Shown: piece after piece, positions 33,791 to 42,938 of the stretch
Numbering within the stretch: the first letter of the stretch is position 1
Layout: every line of letters begins with the position of its first letter
From: Paramagnetospirillum magneticum AMB-1
GTDB lineage: Bacteria > Pseudomonadota > Alphaproteobacteria > Rhodospirillales > Magnetospirillaceae
Direction of reading: 5' to 3'
Assembly: GCF_000009985.1 (NCBI RefSeq)
Contig: NC_007626.1
Location: 2,659,943 to 2,723,942, forward strand
Length of the DNA stretch: 64,000 bases
Position numbers and translations under genes: made by a program
The notes under the pieces: generated by a model
Databases searched by the model: none
Told to the model about the DNA's origin: nothing
What the model saw: only the letters and a program-made list of their open reading frames with translations

Positions 33791-34162
33791 CACCGCGATC
33801 AGCGCCGCCGCCACGGAACGGTCTTCGGACACCAGAACATTGAAGGTGCGGCAAGCACCGCCGGTGTCCATCAGTTCCAGGGTGATGCCGGCGGCCCGCA
33901 GGGCGGCGCGCAAGGCGCTGGGGACCGGGGCCATGCGCTGTCCACATCCCAACAGCAAAAGCCGGGGCTTTTCCTCCAGGGTCAACAGCGGGGCAAGGCT
34001 ATCCTCGGTGACCTGGGCGAGATCGCGGGGTGACCAAGGCTGGGTGCGCTCCGGCAGGACCAGCACCGACCCCTCCCAACGGAGGCCGGCGATGGTGAAG
34101 CCGCCATCGCCGTATCCCTTGACGATCTGCCTGCCGGTGGGAATGAGGGGGGTGATGTCCAT
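33788..34162 (-). CDS. Mth938-like (DUF498, NDUFAF3-related) protein
   Basis: A 124-residue single-domain protein starting MDITPLIPTGRQIVKGYGDGGF with the central LLLLGCGQRM and C-terminal GITLELMDTGGACRTFNVLVSEDR segments typical of the Mth938 fold. The mitochondrial relative NDUFAF3 helps assemble complex I; the bacterial role is not established. It is the last gene after yajC-secD-secF (3-bp gap to secF), a conserved place in alphaproteobacteria. Confidence 0.87.
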   Translation of the reverse strand: MDITPLIPTGRQIVKGYGDGGFTIAGLRWEGSVLVLPERTQPWSPRDLAQVTEDSLAPLLTLEEKPRLLLLGCGQRMAPVPSALRAALRAAGITLELMDTGGACRTFNVLVSEDRSVAAALIAV

Positions 34163-34165
34163 GGA

Positions 34166-35125
34166 TCAGGGCGCGGCGGGACCACCCGTCGGGGCTTCCT
34201 CCGCCTCGGCCTCTTCCGCCGCCTTGCCGGTACGCAGGTTGAAGTAGATCAACATGGGCATGGCCACGTAGATGGACGAGAAGGTGCCGATGATCAGGCC
34301 CCACAGCATGGCGATGGAGAAGCCGCGCAGCACCTCGCCACCCACGAACAGCAGGGCCAGCACGGTGACGAACACCGTGGACACGGTGAGGATGGTGCGG
34401 GCCAGCGTCTCGTTGACCGCCAGATTGAGCAGGTCATAGAGCGACATGGTCTTGAACTTGCGCAGATTCTCGCGCACCCGGTCATATTCCACCACGGTGT
34501 CGTTCACCGAATAGCCGGCGATGGTCAGAATCGCCGCCACGGTGGTCAGGTTGAACTCCAATCCGGTGATGGAGAACAGGCCGAAGGTGGTGATGACGTC
34601 GTGGAAGGTCGACACCAGGGCACCGACGCCGAATTGCCACTCGAAGCGGAACCAGACATACAGGGCGATGGCGCCCAGGGCCAGAACCACGGCCAGGACG
34701 CCGTCGCGCACCAGTTCGCCGCCCACCTTGGGACCGACGATCTCGACCCGGCGGTAGGTGAAGCCCTCGCCCAGGGAGGCCTTGACCTTGGATAGCGCGG
34801 CCATCTGGGTCTTCTCGTCCCCTTCCTGGCGCTGGACACGGATCATCACATCGCGGCCGGTGGTGCCGAACTCCTGCAGCGAAACCTCGCCCAGGCCCAG
34901 ATGGCCGAGTGTGGTGCGCATGCCGTGCAAGTCGGCGGGACCGGTGGTGGATTGGGCCTCCAGCAGGATGCCGCCGGCGAAGTCGATGCCGAAATTGAAG
35001 CCCTTGATCGCGATGGAGGCGAACGAGCCGATGATCAGCACGGCGGTGATGCAGAAGGCGAACCAGCGATAGCGGATGAAGTCGTACTTGGTGCCGTGGG
35101 GCAGGAAGCGGTCGATCAGTTGCAT
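34166..35125 (-). CDS. secF: Protein translocase subunit SecF
   Basis: Uses the proton gradient with SecD to help preproteins leave SecYEG on the periplasmic side. 319 residues, six membrane helices, an N-terminal FNFGIDFAGG motif, a periplasmic domain between helices 1 and 2, and the conserved YSVNDTVVEYDRVREN before helix 5. Starts 13 bp after secD. Confidence 0.96.
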   Translation of the reverse strand: MQLIDRFLPHGTKYDFIRYRWFAFCITAVLIIGSFASIAIKGFNFGIDFAGGILLEAQSTTGPADLHGMRTTLGHLGLGEVSLQEFGTTGRDVMIRVQRQEGDEKTQMAALSKVKASLGEGFTYRRVEIVGPKVGGELVRDGVLAVVLALGAIALYVWFRFEWQFGVGALVSTFHDVITTFGLFSITGLEFNLTTVAAILTIAGYSVNDTVVEYDRVRENLRKFKTMSLYDLLNLAVNETLARTILTVSTVFVTVLALLFVGGEVLRGFSIAMLWGLIIGTFSSIYVAMPMLIYFNLRTGKAAEEAEAEEAPTGGPAAP

Positions 35126-35138
35126 GTCTCTCGCTCCT

Positions 35139-36707
35139 TTAAGCCAGCGGCAGGGTCTTGAGGCGGCGCCAGCGCACCCAGGTCACCACCATGATGCGAT
35201 TGACCAGCACAGCGGTGAACAGCGAGGCCAGCAGGCCCAGCGTCAGGGTAACGGCGAAACCACGAACGGGACCCGAGCCGAACTGGAACAGCAACGCCGC
35301 CGCCACCAGGGTGGTGACGTGGGCGTCGAAGATGGTGCCGAAGGCGCGGTCATAGCCGGCCTGAATAGCCGACATGATGGAGCGGCCGTTGCGCTGCTCT
35401 TCGCGCATGCGCTCGTAGATCAGCACGTTGGCATCCACCGCCATGCCCATGGTCAGCACGATGCCGGCGATGCCCGGCAGGGTCAGCGTGGCCCCCAGGG
35501 CCGACAGCGAGGCCAGCAGCAGAATCAGGTTGAGCACCATGGCGAGATCGGCAAGGGCGCCGAGCGAGCCATAGACGATGATCATCAGCACCACCACCAG
35601 GGCGAGGCCCAGCAGACTGGCCACGGCGCCGGCCTGGATGGAATCGGCGCCGAGATCGGGACCGACGGTGCGCTCTTCAAGAACCTGCAGCGGCGCGGGC
35701 AAGGCGCCGGCACGCAGCAGCAGGGACAAATCCTGGGCCTGCTGCACCGAGAAGCTGCCCGAGATGATGCCGGAACCGCCCAGGATGGGCTCGTTGATGC
35801 GCGGTGCGCTGATCACCTTCTCGTCCAGCACGATGGCCAGGAACTTGCCGGCATTCTCGCGGGTGGCATCGCCGAACTTCTTGGCGCCGGCGGCGCTGAA
35901 GCGGAAGCTGACCACCGGGCGGCCTTCGCTGTAGGTGGCCTTGGAATCCACCAGCATGTCGCCGCCCACCTCGATGCGCTTGCGCACCACGTAGGATTCC
36001 GGCATGCCCCGCTCCTTCTCGGCGGAGGGCAGCAGCATGGAGCCGGGCGGCACCCGGCCCTTCTGCGCTTCGTCGGCGCCGGTGGAATCGTCGAGCAGGT
36101 GGAAGGTCAGCTTGGCGGTCTTGCCTAGCAGAGCCTTGATGCGGTCGGGGTCCTTGACGCCGGGCAACTGGACGACGATGCGATCCTCCCCCTGACGCTG
36201 GATCGAGGGCTCGCGGGTGCCCAACTCGTCGATACGGCGGCGCACGATCTCCAGCGATTGCTCGATGGCCGCGGTCTTGCGGGCCTTGACCGCCTGCTCG
36301 GAATATTTGAGCACCATGGAACCGTCGTCCCTGGTCTCGATCGCCGCCTCGGCATCGATCTTGCGCAAAAATTCGCGGGCCTTGGCGCGCTCATCGGCCT
36401 CGATGATGCGCACGCTGACCTGATCGCCCCTGGCGCCCAGGTCGGAGTACTTGATCTTTTCCTTGCGCAGCGTGGTGCGCACGCCTTCCACCAGCGAGGT
36501 CAGCTGTTCGCGGAACACATAGGCGGTATCCACCTCCAGCAGCAGATAGGACCCGCCCTGAAGGTCCAGGCCCAGGCTGACCGGCTGCAGCCAGTGCGGC
36601 ATACGGTCGGCCTGATCGCGGGACAGCAGGTTCGGCACCGCGAAGACGATGCCGAACAGGCTCACAATCGCCACCAATGCGATCTTCCATTTTGGAAAAT
36701 GGTTCAT
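35139..36707 (-). CDS. secD: Protein translocase subunit SecD
   Basis: Partner of SecF, with a large periplasmic domain. 522 residues: N-terminal helix (KIALVAIVSLFGIVFAVPNL), the motif LGLDLQGG(S) near residue 50, periplasmic P1 domain, IISGSFSVQQAQDLSLLLRAGALPAPL before the membrane part, and GMAVDANVLIYERMREE with the aspartate needed for proton flow. Normal length. Confidence 0.97.
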   Translation of the reverse strand: MNHFPKWKIALVAIVSLFGIVFAVPNLLSRDQADRMPHWLQPVSLGLDLQGGSYLLLEVDTAYVFREQLTSLVEGVRTTLRKEKIKYSDLGARGDQVSVRIIEADERAKAREFLRKIDAEAAIETRDDGSMVLKYSEQAVKARKTAAIEQSLEIVRRRIDELGTREPSIQRQGEDRIVVQLPGVKDPDRIKALLGKTAKLTFHLLDDSTGADEAQKGRVPPGSMLLPSAEKERGMPESYVVRKRIEVGGDMLVDSKATYSEGRPVVSFRFSAAGAKKFGDATRENAGKFLAIVLDEKVISAPRINEPILGGSGIISGSFSVQQAQDLSLLLRAGALPAPLQVLEERTVGPDLGADSIQAGAVASLLGLALVVVLMIIVYGSLGALADLAMVLNLILLLASLSALGATLTLPGIAGIVLTMGMAVDANVLIYERMREEQRNGRSIMSAIQAGYDRAFGTIFDAHVTTLVAAALLFQFGSGPVRGFAVTLTLGLLASLFTAVLVNRIMVVTWVRWRRLKTLPLA

Positions 36708-36743
36708 GTCCCGGCCTGTGCTGGTTGGAAGGAAGGAAAAGCC

Positions 36744-37145
36744 TTACTTGTCGGCGGCGGGTTCGGCGTCGGACTTGTCGTCCTTGGCCTTGTCGGCAGT
36801 TGCGGGGGCCTTGTCGGCCGCCACCGGCTCGGTCTTGGACATCACCTCGGTGATGGTGGTCCGCAGGACGCGCACGCGCACGCCCTCGGCGATTTCGACC
36901 GACACTTCGGTGTCGTTGATCAGCTTGTTGACGGTGCCAATGATGCCGCCGGCGGTCAGCACGCGGTCACCGCGGCGGAGCTGGCCCAGCATCTCCTTGT
37001 GCTGCTTCATCTTCTTCTGCTGCGGACGGATCAGCAGGAAGTAGAACACCACGAAGATCAGAATCAGAGGCAGAAACTGTTCCAGGGCACCAAAGGAACC
37101 ACCACCGGCGGCGGCGGCCTGGGCGTAAGCGGGCGACACGAACAT
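36744..37145 (-). CDS. yajC: Preprotein translocase subunit YajC
   Basis: Small SecDF-associated membrane protein. From ATG 37145 (GAGGAGA ribosome binding site) 133 residues: one membrane helix (FLPLILIFVVFYFLLIRPQQKK) and a cytoplasmic domain with GDRVLTAGGIIGTVN; the C-terminal 35 residues are Ala/Lys/Asp-rich and not conserved. First gene of the yajC-secD-secF unit. Confidence 0.95.
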   Translation of the reverse strand: MFVSPAYAQAAAAGGGSFGALEQFLPLILIFVVFYFLLIRPQQKKMKQHKEMLGQLRRGDRVLTAGGIIGTVNKLINDTEVSVEIAEGVRVRVLRTTITEVMSKTEPVAADKAPATADKAKDDKSDAEPAADK

Positions 37146-37187
37146 CACTGTCTCCTCGGGAAGTCGTGCATAAATGAATGCAGCGGG

Positions 37188-37215
37188 AATATAGCGGCCA
37201 ATCCAGCCGATGCAA
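37188..37215 (-). promoter_or_regulatory. Predicted promoter of yajC-secDF
   Basis: Minus strand TTGCAT (37215-37210), 16-bp spacer, TATATT (37193-37188), predicting a start near 37181 and a leader of about 36 nt with the yajC ribosome binding site. Confidence 0.5.
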
Positions 37216-37299
37216 ACGCCAAGTGACCCTTTTTCCGAATTGCTTGCCCCATGTGGCGAAGGTGGTACCATCCCCGCCCCCAACCCGAGGGACTGAGCC

Positions 37300-38154
37300 A
37301 TGCCCTACGCCGAAGCCGTCAAGGCCCTGAACCGTATCGCCGAGGCCCTGGAGCGCCTCTCTCCGCCGCCCGCCACCGGCCAGGATCTTTCGGCCGCCGA
37401 CGCCTATGTCTGGCACGCCGATCCCGACCGGCTGGAGCCGGTGCCCGTGGTCAACCGGGTGGACATCGAGTTGCTGCAGGGCATCGAGCGCCAGCGCGAG
37501 CAGCTTCTGGACAATACCAGACGCTTCGCCGATGGCTACCCCGCCAACAACGCCCTGTTGTGGGGCGCGCGCGGCACCGGCAAGAGCTCGCTGGTCAAGG
37601 CGGTGCACGCCACCTTGAACGGCGAGAGGCCCGGCACCCTGCTGCTGGTGGAGATCCACCGCGAGGACATCCCCTCCCTGCCCCGCTGCCTGCGAATCCT
37701 CAGGGATAGCGGCCGCCGCGCCGTCCTGTTCTGTGACGACCTGTCCTTCGACCAGCAGGACGACGCCTATAAATCCCTGAAGGCGGTTCTGGACGGCGGC
37801 ATCGAGGGACGGCCCGCCAACGTCATCTTCTACGCCACCTCCAACCGCCGGCATCTGATGGCCCGCGACATGATCGACAACGAGCGTTCGACGGCCATCA
37901 ATCCCGGCGAGGCGGTCGAGGAAAAGGTGTCGCTGTCCGACCGGTTCGGCCTGTGGCTGGGCTTCCACCACGTGGGCCAGGATACCTTCTTCGCCATCGT
38001 CGAAGGCTATGTGACCCATTACGGCCTGCCCATCTCCACCGAGGAGCTTCACGCCCAGGCCAACGAATGGTCGGTGACCCGTGGGTCGCGTTCCGGCCGG
38101 GTCGCCTGGCAGTTCATTCAGGATCTGGCGGGGCGGCTGGGAAAAAGCCTGTAG
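37300..38154 (+). CDS. DUF815 family AAA+ ATPase
   Basis: 284-residue predicted ATPase. Walker A GARGTGKSSLVKAV (about residue 88), Walker B LFCDDLSFD (about 148), and a sensor-like TSNRRHLMARD. The N-terminal 50 residues are helical, and the C-terminal part has VTRGSRSGRVAWQFIQDL, a family signature. Cellular role is unknown; the family is widespread in proteobacteria. Divergent from yajC. Confidence 0.87.
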   Translation: MPYAEAVKALNRIAEALERLSPPPATGQDLSAADAYVWHADPDRLEPVPVVNRVDIELLQGIERQREQLLDNTRRFADGYPANNALLWGARGTGKSSLVKAVHATLNGERPGTLLLVEIHREDIPSLPRCLRILRDSGRRAVLFCDDLSFDQQDDAYKSLKAVLDGGIEGRPANVIFYATSNRRHLMARDMIDNERSTAINPGEAVEEKVSLSDRFGLWLGFHHVGQDTFFAIVEGYVTHYGLPISTEELHAQANEWSVTRGSRSGRVAWQFIQDLAGRLGKSL

Positions 38155-38187
38155 CACCTCCCTGTCCGGGGCGATCGAGGCCGTGCG

Positions 38188-40332
38188 CTATGGCTTGATG
38201 GCCAGACGCACCGCCCCCCAGTGCCGATCCCGGACGGTGATGGGGCTGTCGAACTCCTTCAGCACCACGAAATTGCCGCCGCCCATGTCGCGAGGATACG
38301 TCTGGACGAACACAGGTCGGACATTGCGCGCCGCCACCAGGCCGGCCCGGTCGTCAAAGATCCGGCGATTACGGGCATTGGCGGCATTCCACACCGGCTC
38401 TCCCGGCCGCTGGGCTTGGGAGTATTTCTTGTTATGAGTCGCGATATAGCCGTTTCGGTCTGCGACGCAGCAGATGACGATCCGCGGGTCCTTCTCGAGA
38501 ACGGCTTCGGTGAACTGGTGTACCACCTGATCGGTCAGGTGGGCGTGAAGCGCCAGGAACTGCTGGGGGTCGGTGCCGGCGATGGGCTCGTAATGGGTAT
38601 CGAACAGATCGGCCTCGGTGATGTCACCGGTCTTCAGCGCCTGCTCGAACGCCTGGATGACACCCGCCGCCACTCCCTGAATCAGCGTGGCATAGCCTGT
38701 CTCCTCGGCCCGTGCGCGCCCTTGGGCTGCGGCGATGGTGGCTAGAGCGGCGGCGGGAACGTCGCGGAATCGCACATGCAGGCCAAGCACGCTGGCAGCC
38801 ACCGCCTCGCAGCGCAGATTGCCGATTCCCTCCAGTTCCAAGGCCCCGGCCTGCCCCACCAGGGATGGATCGTTGAGACCGGCCAGAACCACCCCCTTGG
38901 TGGCCAGGTCGCCGGTATGGCCCTTGATCTCGCGGCTCCCCAGGCGGCCCGAAAAGGCCAGTCCCACGGCCACGCGCGGAACCGCTCGGCGATCTCCCGC
39001 CGCCGAGGACCGCAAAATGATGCCGAGGCGCCGTTGCAGGTCGCCGACATCGCGATTGACCACCACGGACAGTTCATTGACCCGCTGGGCCGTGGCCCCG
39101 GTGCGCTCCGCCTGATTCAGCACCGACAAGGCATGGCCGTGCACGGTGCCGGTATGCTGGGCGGCCTGCCCGGCATTGCCCTTGATGTCGGCGGTGGCGG
39201 AAAGCTGCATCTCGCTGGAGAGATTCACTTCCTGGGCGATGGCATTGATGTCCTGAATGGAGGCCGTCACTTCCTCCACCATGGCCACAGTCTCGTCGGT
39301 CGCTTGGCCGATGGCATGGGCCTGGGCATTGACGCCGCGAATCCCCTCCTCGGTCAGCTTGGCCAGTCGCTTGACCTCGTCAGCCACCACGGCAAATCCC
39401 TTGCCCATGTCGCCGGCCCGTGCCGCCTCGATGGTGGCGTTGAGAGCCAGCATGCGCGTCTGGCCGGCAATGGACTGAATGAGACGCACCACGTCGCGGA
39501 TTCGTCCCGTGGCATCCTTCAAGCCCTCCACGGTGGCCGCCGCGGTCTCCATTTTCTGCTGGGCGGCATCGGTCAGTTGCGACGTGCCGTGCACCTTGGC
39601 GGAAATTTGGCGCGAGGTCTCTTCCAGCGCCTCGCTGGCGCCGGCCACTGACTGGACGTTGTCGCTAGTTACCGACACCGCCTCGGCCACGGCTTCGGCC
39701 ATGGTTTTCAACTCGGAGGCCACCCCGGTCAATTCGCAGGCACCTTCGATCAGACGCTTCACCTGCTTTTCGATGTCGCCCACGGTCAGCGCCACCTCGC
39801 GATCCACCGTGTCGGAAAGGGCCAGCATCTCGCGCTTCATCTTGCCGGCCTCGCCATGCTCGATATAGGTCGAGATGGCGAGATCCATGTCCAGAAAGGC
39901 GGCGCGCAGCACTGCCGCCGCCATCTCGGGAAATCGGGCCTTGTCGCATTTGGCGTGCAGGTCGCCGATCAGCTTTTCCAGCACGAAGCAATAGCCGCCC
40001 AGGTACCAGTTGACCCCCAGGCCGATTCGCTCGTGCGTCACGCCGACCGCCACCGCGCGCGTGAAATAATCCTCGTCGAAGCGACCGGAAAACAGGGCGC
40101 TCCAATGGGCCTGCTGGGCCTGCTTCAGGTGGCCGATCCTGCCGCCGCCGCCTAACATCGCCTGCAATTCAGGCCATTTCATCAAGTGGGCGTAAAAGTC
40201 GTCGGCAATAGCCGGCAGACAGCCCTCCACCAGCGGGCGAACGGCCGTCATGGCCGACACCGCGTCGTCATCCAGACGCAGGAAATTGAGCCGGTCACGG
40301 CTGTTCGACATGGCGCCGTGTTCACTTGCCAT
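38188..40332 (-). CDS. Soluble globin-coupled chemoreceptor with PilZ and C-terminal sensor domains
   Basis: 714-residue cytoplasmic methyl-accepting protein. Domains in order: globin sensor (about 15-165) with proximal heme ligand H100 in GVTHERIGLG; four-helix signalling module (about 195-440) with the conserved tip IEAARAGDMGKGFAVVADEV; a PilZ-like domain (about 447-535) with RRAVPR and DLATKG (Ser replaced by Ala); and a C-terminal Cache/PAS-like domain (about 560-714) with VADRNGYIATHN, RNRRIFDDRAGL and QTYPRDMGGG. No membrane helix. It should sense oxygen through heme and perhaps cyclic-di-GMP and a third ligand. Start at ATG 40332, which has a strong AAGGAGGG; upstream starts lack one. 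Confidence 0.9.
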   Translation of the reverse strand: MASEHGAMSNSRDRLNFLRLDDDAVSAMTAVRPLVEGCLPAIADDFYAHLMKWPELQAMLGGGGRIGHLKQAQQAHWSALFSGRFDEDYFTRAVAVGVTHERIGLGVNWYLGGYCFVLEKLIGDLHAKCDKARFPEMAAAVLRAAFLDMDLAISTYIEHGEAGKMKREMLALSDTVDREVALTVGDIEKQVKRLIEGACELTGVASELKTMAEAVAEAVSVTSDNVQSVAGASEALEETSRQISAKVHGTSQLTDAAQQKMETAAATVEGLKDATGRIRDVVRLIQSIAGQTRMLALNATIEAARAGDMGKGFAVVADEVKRLAKLTEEGIRGVNAQAHAIGQATDETVAMVEEVTASIQDINAIAQEVNLSSEMQLSATADIKGNAGQAAQHTGTVHGHALSVLNQAERTGATAQRVNELSVVVNRDVGDLQRRLGIILRSSAAGDRRAVPRVAVGLAFSGRLGSREIKGHTGDLATKGVVLAGLNDPSLVGQAGALELEGIGNLRCEAVAASVLGLHVRFRDVPAAALATIAAAQGRARAEETGYATLIQGVAAGVIQAFEQALKTGDITEADLFDTHYEPIAGTDPQQFLALHAHLTDQVVHQFTEAVLEKDPRIVICCVADRNGYIATHNKKYSQAQRPGEPVWNAANARNRRIFDDRAGLVAARNVRPVFVQTYPRDMGGGNFVVLKEFDSPITVRDRHWGAVRLAIKP

Positions 40333-40422
40333 GCGGCCCTCCTTGGAAGCCATCCCTCGCGCCGCCCTATGCCGAACGGTCACTATATTAGGAATTAAGG
40401 GTGGGCTCTTCCGCGATCCGGG

Positions 40423-41475
40423 TCAATACGCAATCGCCGCCAGCTGGCGCACAGCCCCGTCGTCCGCGACCTTGTCCTGCAGGTATTCCACGGGATTGAC
40501 GGCCTCGGTTCCCCGGCGGATCTCGAAGTGCAGCTGCGGCGAAGTGACCGATCCGCTGGCGCCCAGCGTGGCGATGGTCTGGCCGCGGCGAACCCGATCG
40601 CCGCGCTTGACCATCAGTTGGTCGTTATGGGCATAGGCGGTCATCCAATTGTCCGCATGCTTGATCAGCAGCAGATTGCCGAAGCCTTTCAACTCGTTGC
40701 CCACATAGGCCACCACGCCGTTCTCGGCGGCGCGCACCGGCGTGCCTTTGGCGGCGACGATATTGATGCCGTCGTTGTGCTGCCCCTTGCCGGGCAGCGG
40801 TCCGAACTCCGCCACCACCTCGCCCTTGACCGGCCACAGGAAGGTGGACCCCGCCCTGGCCGGAGGCACGGCGGGAACCGCCGCCGGAGGTGGTGCCGGA
40901 TGGCTGGGCGCCTGGGCATAGACCGGCGGCACCTCGGCCTTGGCCGCAGGCTTGCCGCCCCCCGCCCCGCCCGAGGCGTGGGGAGAGGTCACCACCATGG
41001 AACCGCCGCCCGTTGCCGGTGCTGGTGTCGCGGCGGTCTGGGTCACCGAGGCCTTGGGGCCCGGAATGGTCAGCCGCTCGCCTACCTGCAACACATAGGG
41101 CGCCCGCTTGCCGTTGGTGGCGGCCAGCGAGTTGAAGTCCACCTTGAAGCGCCGCGCCAGCACCGACAGGGTGTCGCCGCGCTGCACCACGTAATCCGAG
41201 CCGCCACCGGGCAGGCGCAGCACGGTCCCCGGCTGCAACTGGTAGGGCGGCTGAAGATTGTTGGTCTCGATCAGGTCGCGGACGGTCAGGGAATAGCGCC
41301 GGGCGATGGAATAGACGGTGTCGCCGGCATAGACGGTGACCGTGGCCGGGCGCTGCACCTGCAGCGGGCCGTCGCTGCGGCCGACCGGCACCTTGGAATC
41401 ATAACTGGGGGTGCACGCCGAGATCGCCGCGGCGAGGATCAGGAGAATAACCAGATGATGGGGCGCGTGCCTCAT
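40423..41475 (-). CDS. nlpD: NlpD-like lipoprotein: two LysM domains and a degenerate LytM (M23) domain
   Basis: Predicted outer-membrane lipoprotein of 350 residues that binds peptidoglycan and controls amidases. Lipobox AISAC at residues 17-21, two LysM repeats (about 45-90 and 94-140), a Pro/Ala-rich linker, and a LytM domain (about 225-335) with YAHNDQL and LHFEIRRG. Where active M23 enzymes have HxGxD, this protein has NDGIN, so both metal ligands are replaced by Asn; activity as a hydrolase is unlikely and a role as amidase activator more likely. Predicted leaderless mRNA. Follows surE-pcm, the classical nlpD setting. Confidence 0.88.
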   Translation of the reverse strand: MRHAPHHLVILLILAAAISACTPSYDSKVPVGRSDGPLQVQRPATVTVYAGDTVYSIARRYSLTVRDLIETNNLQPPYQLQPGTVLRLPGGGSDYVVQRGDTLSVLARRFKVDFNSLAATNGKRAPYVLQVGERLTIPGPKASVTQTAATPAPATGGGSMVVTSPHASGGAGGGKPAAKAEVPPVYAQAPSHPAPPPAAVPAVPPARAGSTFLWPVKGEVVAEFGPLPGKGQHNDGINIVAAKGTPVRAAENGVVAYVGNELKGFGNLLLIKHADNWMTAYAHNDQLMVKRGDRVRRGQTIATLGASGSVTSPQLHFEIRRGTEAVNPVEYLQDKVADDGAVRQLAAIAY

Positions 41476-41481
41476 GCCCGT

Positions 41482-41510
41482 ACTATAAGCGCGGCGACGG
41501 CCAGCGGCAA
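41482..41510 (-). promoter_or_regulatory. Predicted leaderless promoter of nlpD
   Basis: Minus strand TTGCCG (41510-41505), 17-bp spacer, TATAGT (41487-41482), then six bases to ATG 41475. No Shine-Dalgarno sequence. The -35 element begins at the last base-triplets before the pcm stop, so nlpD can be expressed apart from surE-pcm. Confidence 0.5.
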
Positions 41511-42155
41511 TCATTCCTCCGGTATCCCCTCCACCAGCGGCACGAAACGCACCGGCAGAAACGGCTGGATGTCGATGCCGCGATCGGTCTTGGTGATCCG
41601 CACCAGTTCCTGGTCGATCCCGCCCACATCCCCCAGGGGCAGCACCATGATGCCGTCGGGCTTCAACTGGTCCACCAGGGCGGGCGGGATATCGGGTGCG
41701 GCGGCGGTGACCATGATCCGGTCGAAGGGCGCCTGCTCCGGCCAGCCGCGAGAGCCGTCGGCGGCCCGGCAGGTAATGTTGTGCAGACGCAGGTGCTTGA
41801 AACGGGCCTCGGCCTCGGCCAGCAGCGGTTTGTGGCGCTCCACCGAATAAAGGCGACGGCACAGCTTGGCCAGCACCGCCGCCTGATAGCCCGAGCCGGT
41901 GCCGATCTCCAGGACCTTCATGCGCTCGCCCACCTCGAGGGCCTGGCTCATCAGGCCGACCACCAGGGGCTGGCTGATGGTCTGGGCGCAGCCGATGGGC
42001 AGGGCGGTGTTCTCATAGGCCTGATCAAGGAAGGGCTCGGCGACGAACAGGGCGCGGGGAATGCGTTCGATGGCCGACAGGACGCGGGTATCGACGACAC
42101 CCATCCGCCGCAGTTCCATCAGCAGGCGGATGACGCGCGGTTCCGCCTTCTTCAT
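41511..42155 (-). CDS. pcm: Protein-L-isoaspartate O-methyltransferase
   Basis: Repairs isoaspartyl residues with S-adenosylmethionine. From ATG 42155 it has 214 residues with the family motifs IGCAQTISQPLVVGLM, VLEIGTGSGYQAAVLA (SAM loop), and DGSRGWPEQAPFDRIMVTAAAP. The start overlaps the surE stop by one base. Classical surE-pcm-nlpD stress-survival order. Confidence 0.95.
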   Translation of the reverse strand: MKKAEPRVIRLLMELRRMGVVDTRVLSAIERIPRALFVAEPFLDQAYENTALPIGCAQTISQPLVVGLMSQALEVGERMKVLEIGTGSGYQAAVLAKLCRRLYSVERHKPLLAEAEARFKHLRLHNITCRAADGSRGWPEQAPFDRIMVTAAAPDIPPALVDQLKPDGIMVLPLGDVGGIDQELVRITKTDRGIDIQPFLPVRFVPLVEGIPEE

Positions 42156-42937
42156 CAAAAGGCCGTCTCCAGCGCCTTCATGTCGTCGCGGTGGGTGAGA
42201 TCGAAGCACAGCGGGGTCACCGAAATGGCGCCGCGAAACACCGCCTCGATATCGGTGCCGGGCTTGGAACGGTCCTCGGCTCGCTGGGCGCCGATCCAGA
42301 CATAGGCTTCGCCGCGCGGGTCATGGCGCTCCATGATCTCGTCGCCGATCTTGCGCTTGCCCTGGCGGGTGATCTCGATTCCCGTCACCGAGGCGGCGAT
42401 CACGTCGGGAAAGTTGACGTTGATCAACACGTTGCGGCTCCAGCCCTTGGCCAGCAGGCGACGGATGACGTCGGGCGCCCAATGTTCGACCGTGCCCCAC
42501 TTCACCGGATGGGGATGCTCCAGGGTCTGGGACAGGGCGATGGCGGGAATGCCGAGGATGGTGCCCTCCATGGCCGCCGCCACGGTGCCGGAATAGGTGA
42601 CGTCCTCGCCCAGATTGGCCCCCCGGTTGATGCCCGACAGCACCAGATCGGGCTTTTTGCCCTTCAGCACGTGGTTGACGCCCAGCAGCACCGAATCGGT
42701 GGGCGTGCCGTCAACGGCATAGCGCCGCGCCGACACCTTGCGCACCCGCAAGGGCCGGCGGATGGTCAGCGAATGCCCCGCCGCGCTCTGCTCGGTCTCC
42801 GGGGCCACCACCCAGACATCCTTGGACAAGGTCCGGGCGATGCGTTCCAGAACCTTGATGCCCGGCGCGTTGATGCCGTCATCGTTGGAAATCAGGATGC
42901 GGAGCGACGAAGGGTCGGCGACGGGCGGAAAGGTCAT
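42155..42937 (-). CDS. surE: 5'/3'-nucleotidase SurE
   Basis: Metal-dependent survival-protein phosphatase for nucleoside monophosphates. 260 residues with the N-terminal ILISNDDGINAPGI (D-D metal site), APETEQSAAGHSLT and LVLSGINRGANLGEDVTYSGTV, all conserved. The ATG is 1 bp from the serS stop. Confidence 0.96.
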   Translation of the reverse strand: MTFPPVADPSSLRILISNDDGINAPGIKVLERIARTLSKDVWVVAPETEQSAAGHSLTIRRPLRVRKVSARRYAVDGTPTDSVLLGVNHVLKGKKPDLVLSGINRGANLGEDVTYSGTVAAAMEGTILGIPAIALSQTLEHPHPVKWGTVEHWAPDVIRRLLAKGWSRNVLINVNFPDVIAASVTGIEITRQGKRKIGDEIMERHDPRGEAYVWIGAQRAEDRSKPGTDIEAVFRGAISVTPLCFDLTHRDDMKALETAF

Positions 42938-42938
42938 C

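Noticed and set aside
34166..37145. Separate secDF fusion or duplicated Sec genes
   Set aside because: secD and secF are normal separate genes of usual length with yajC in front.
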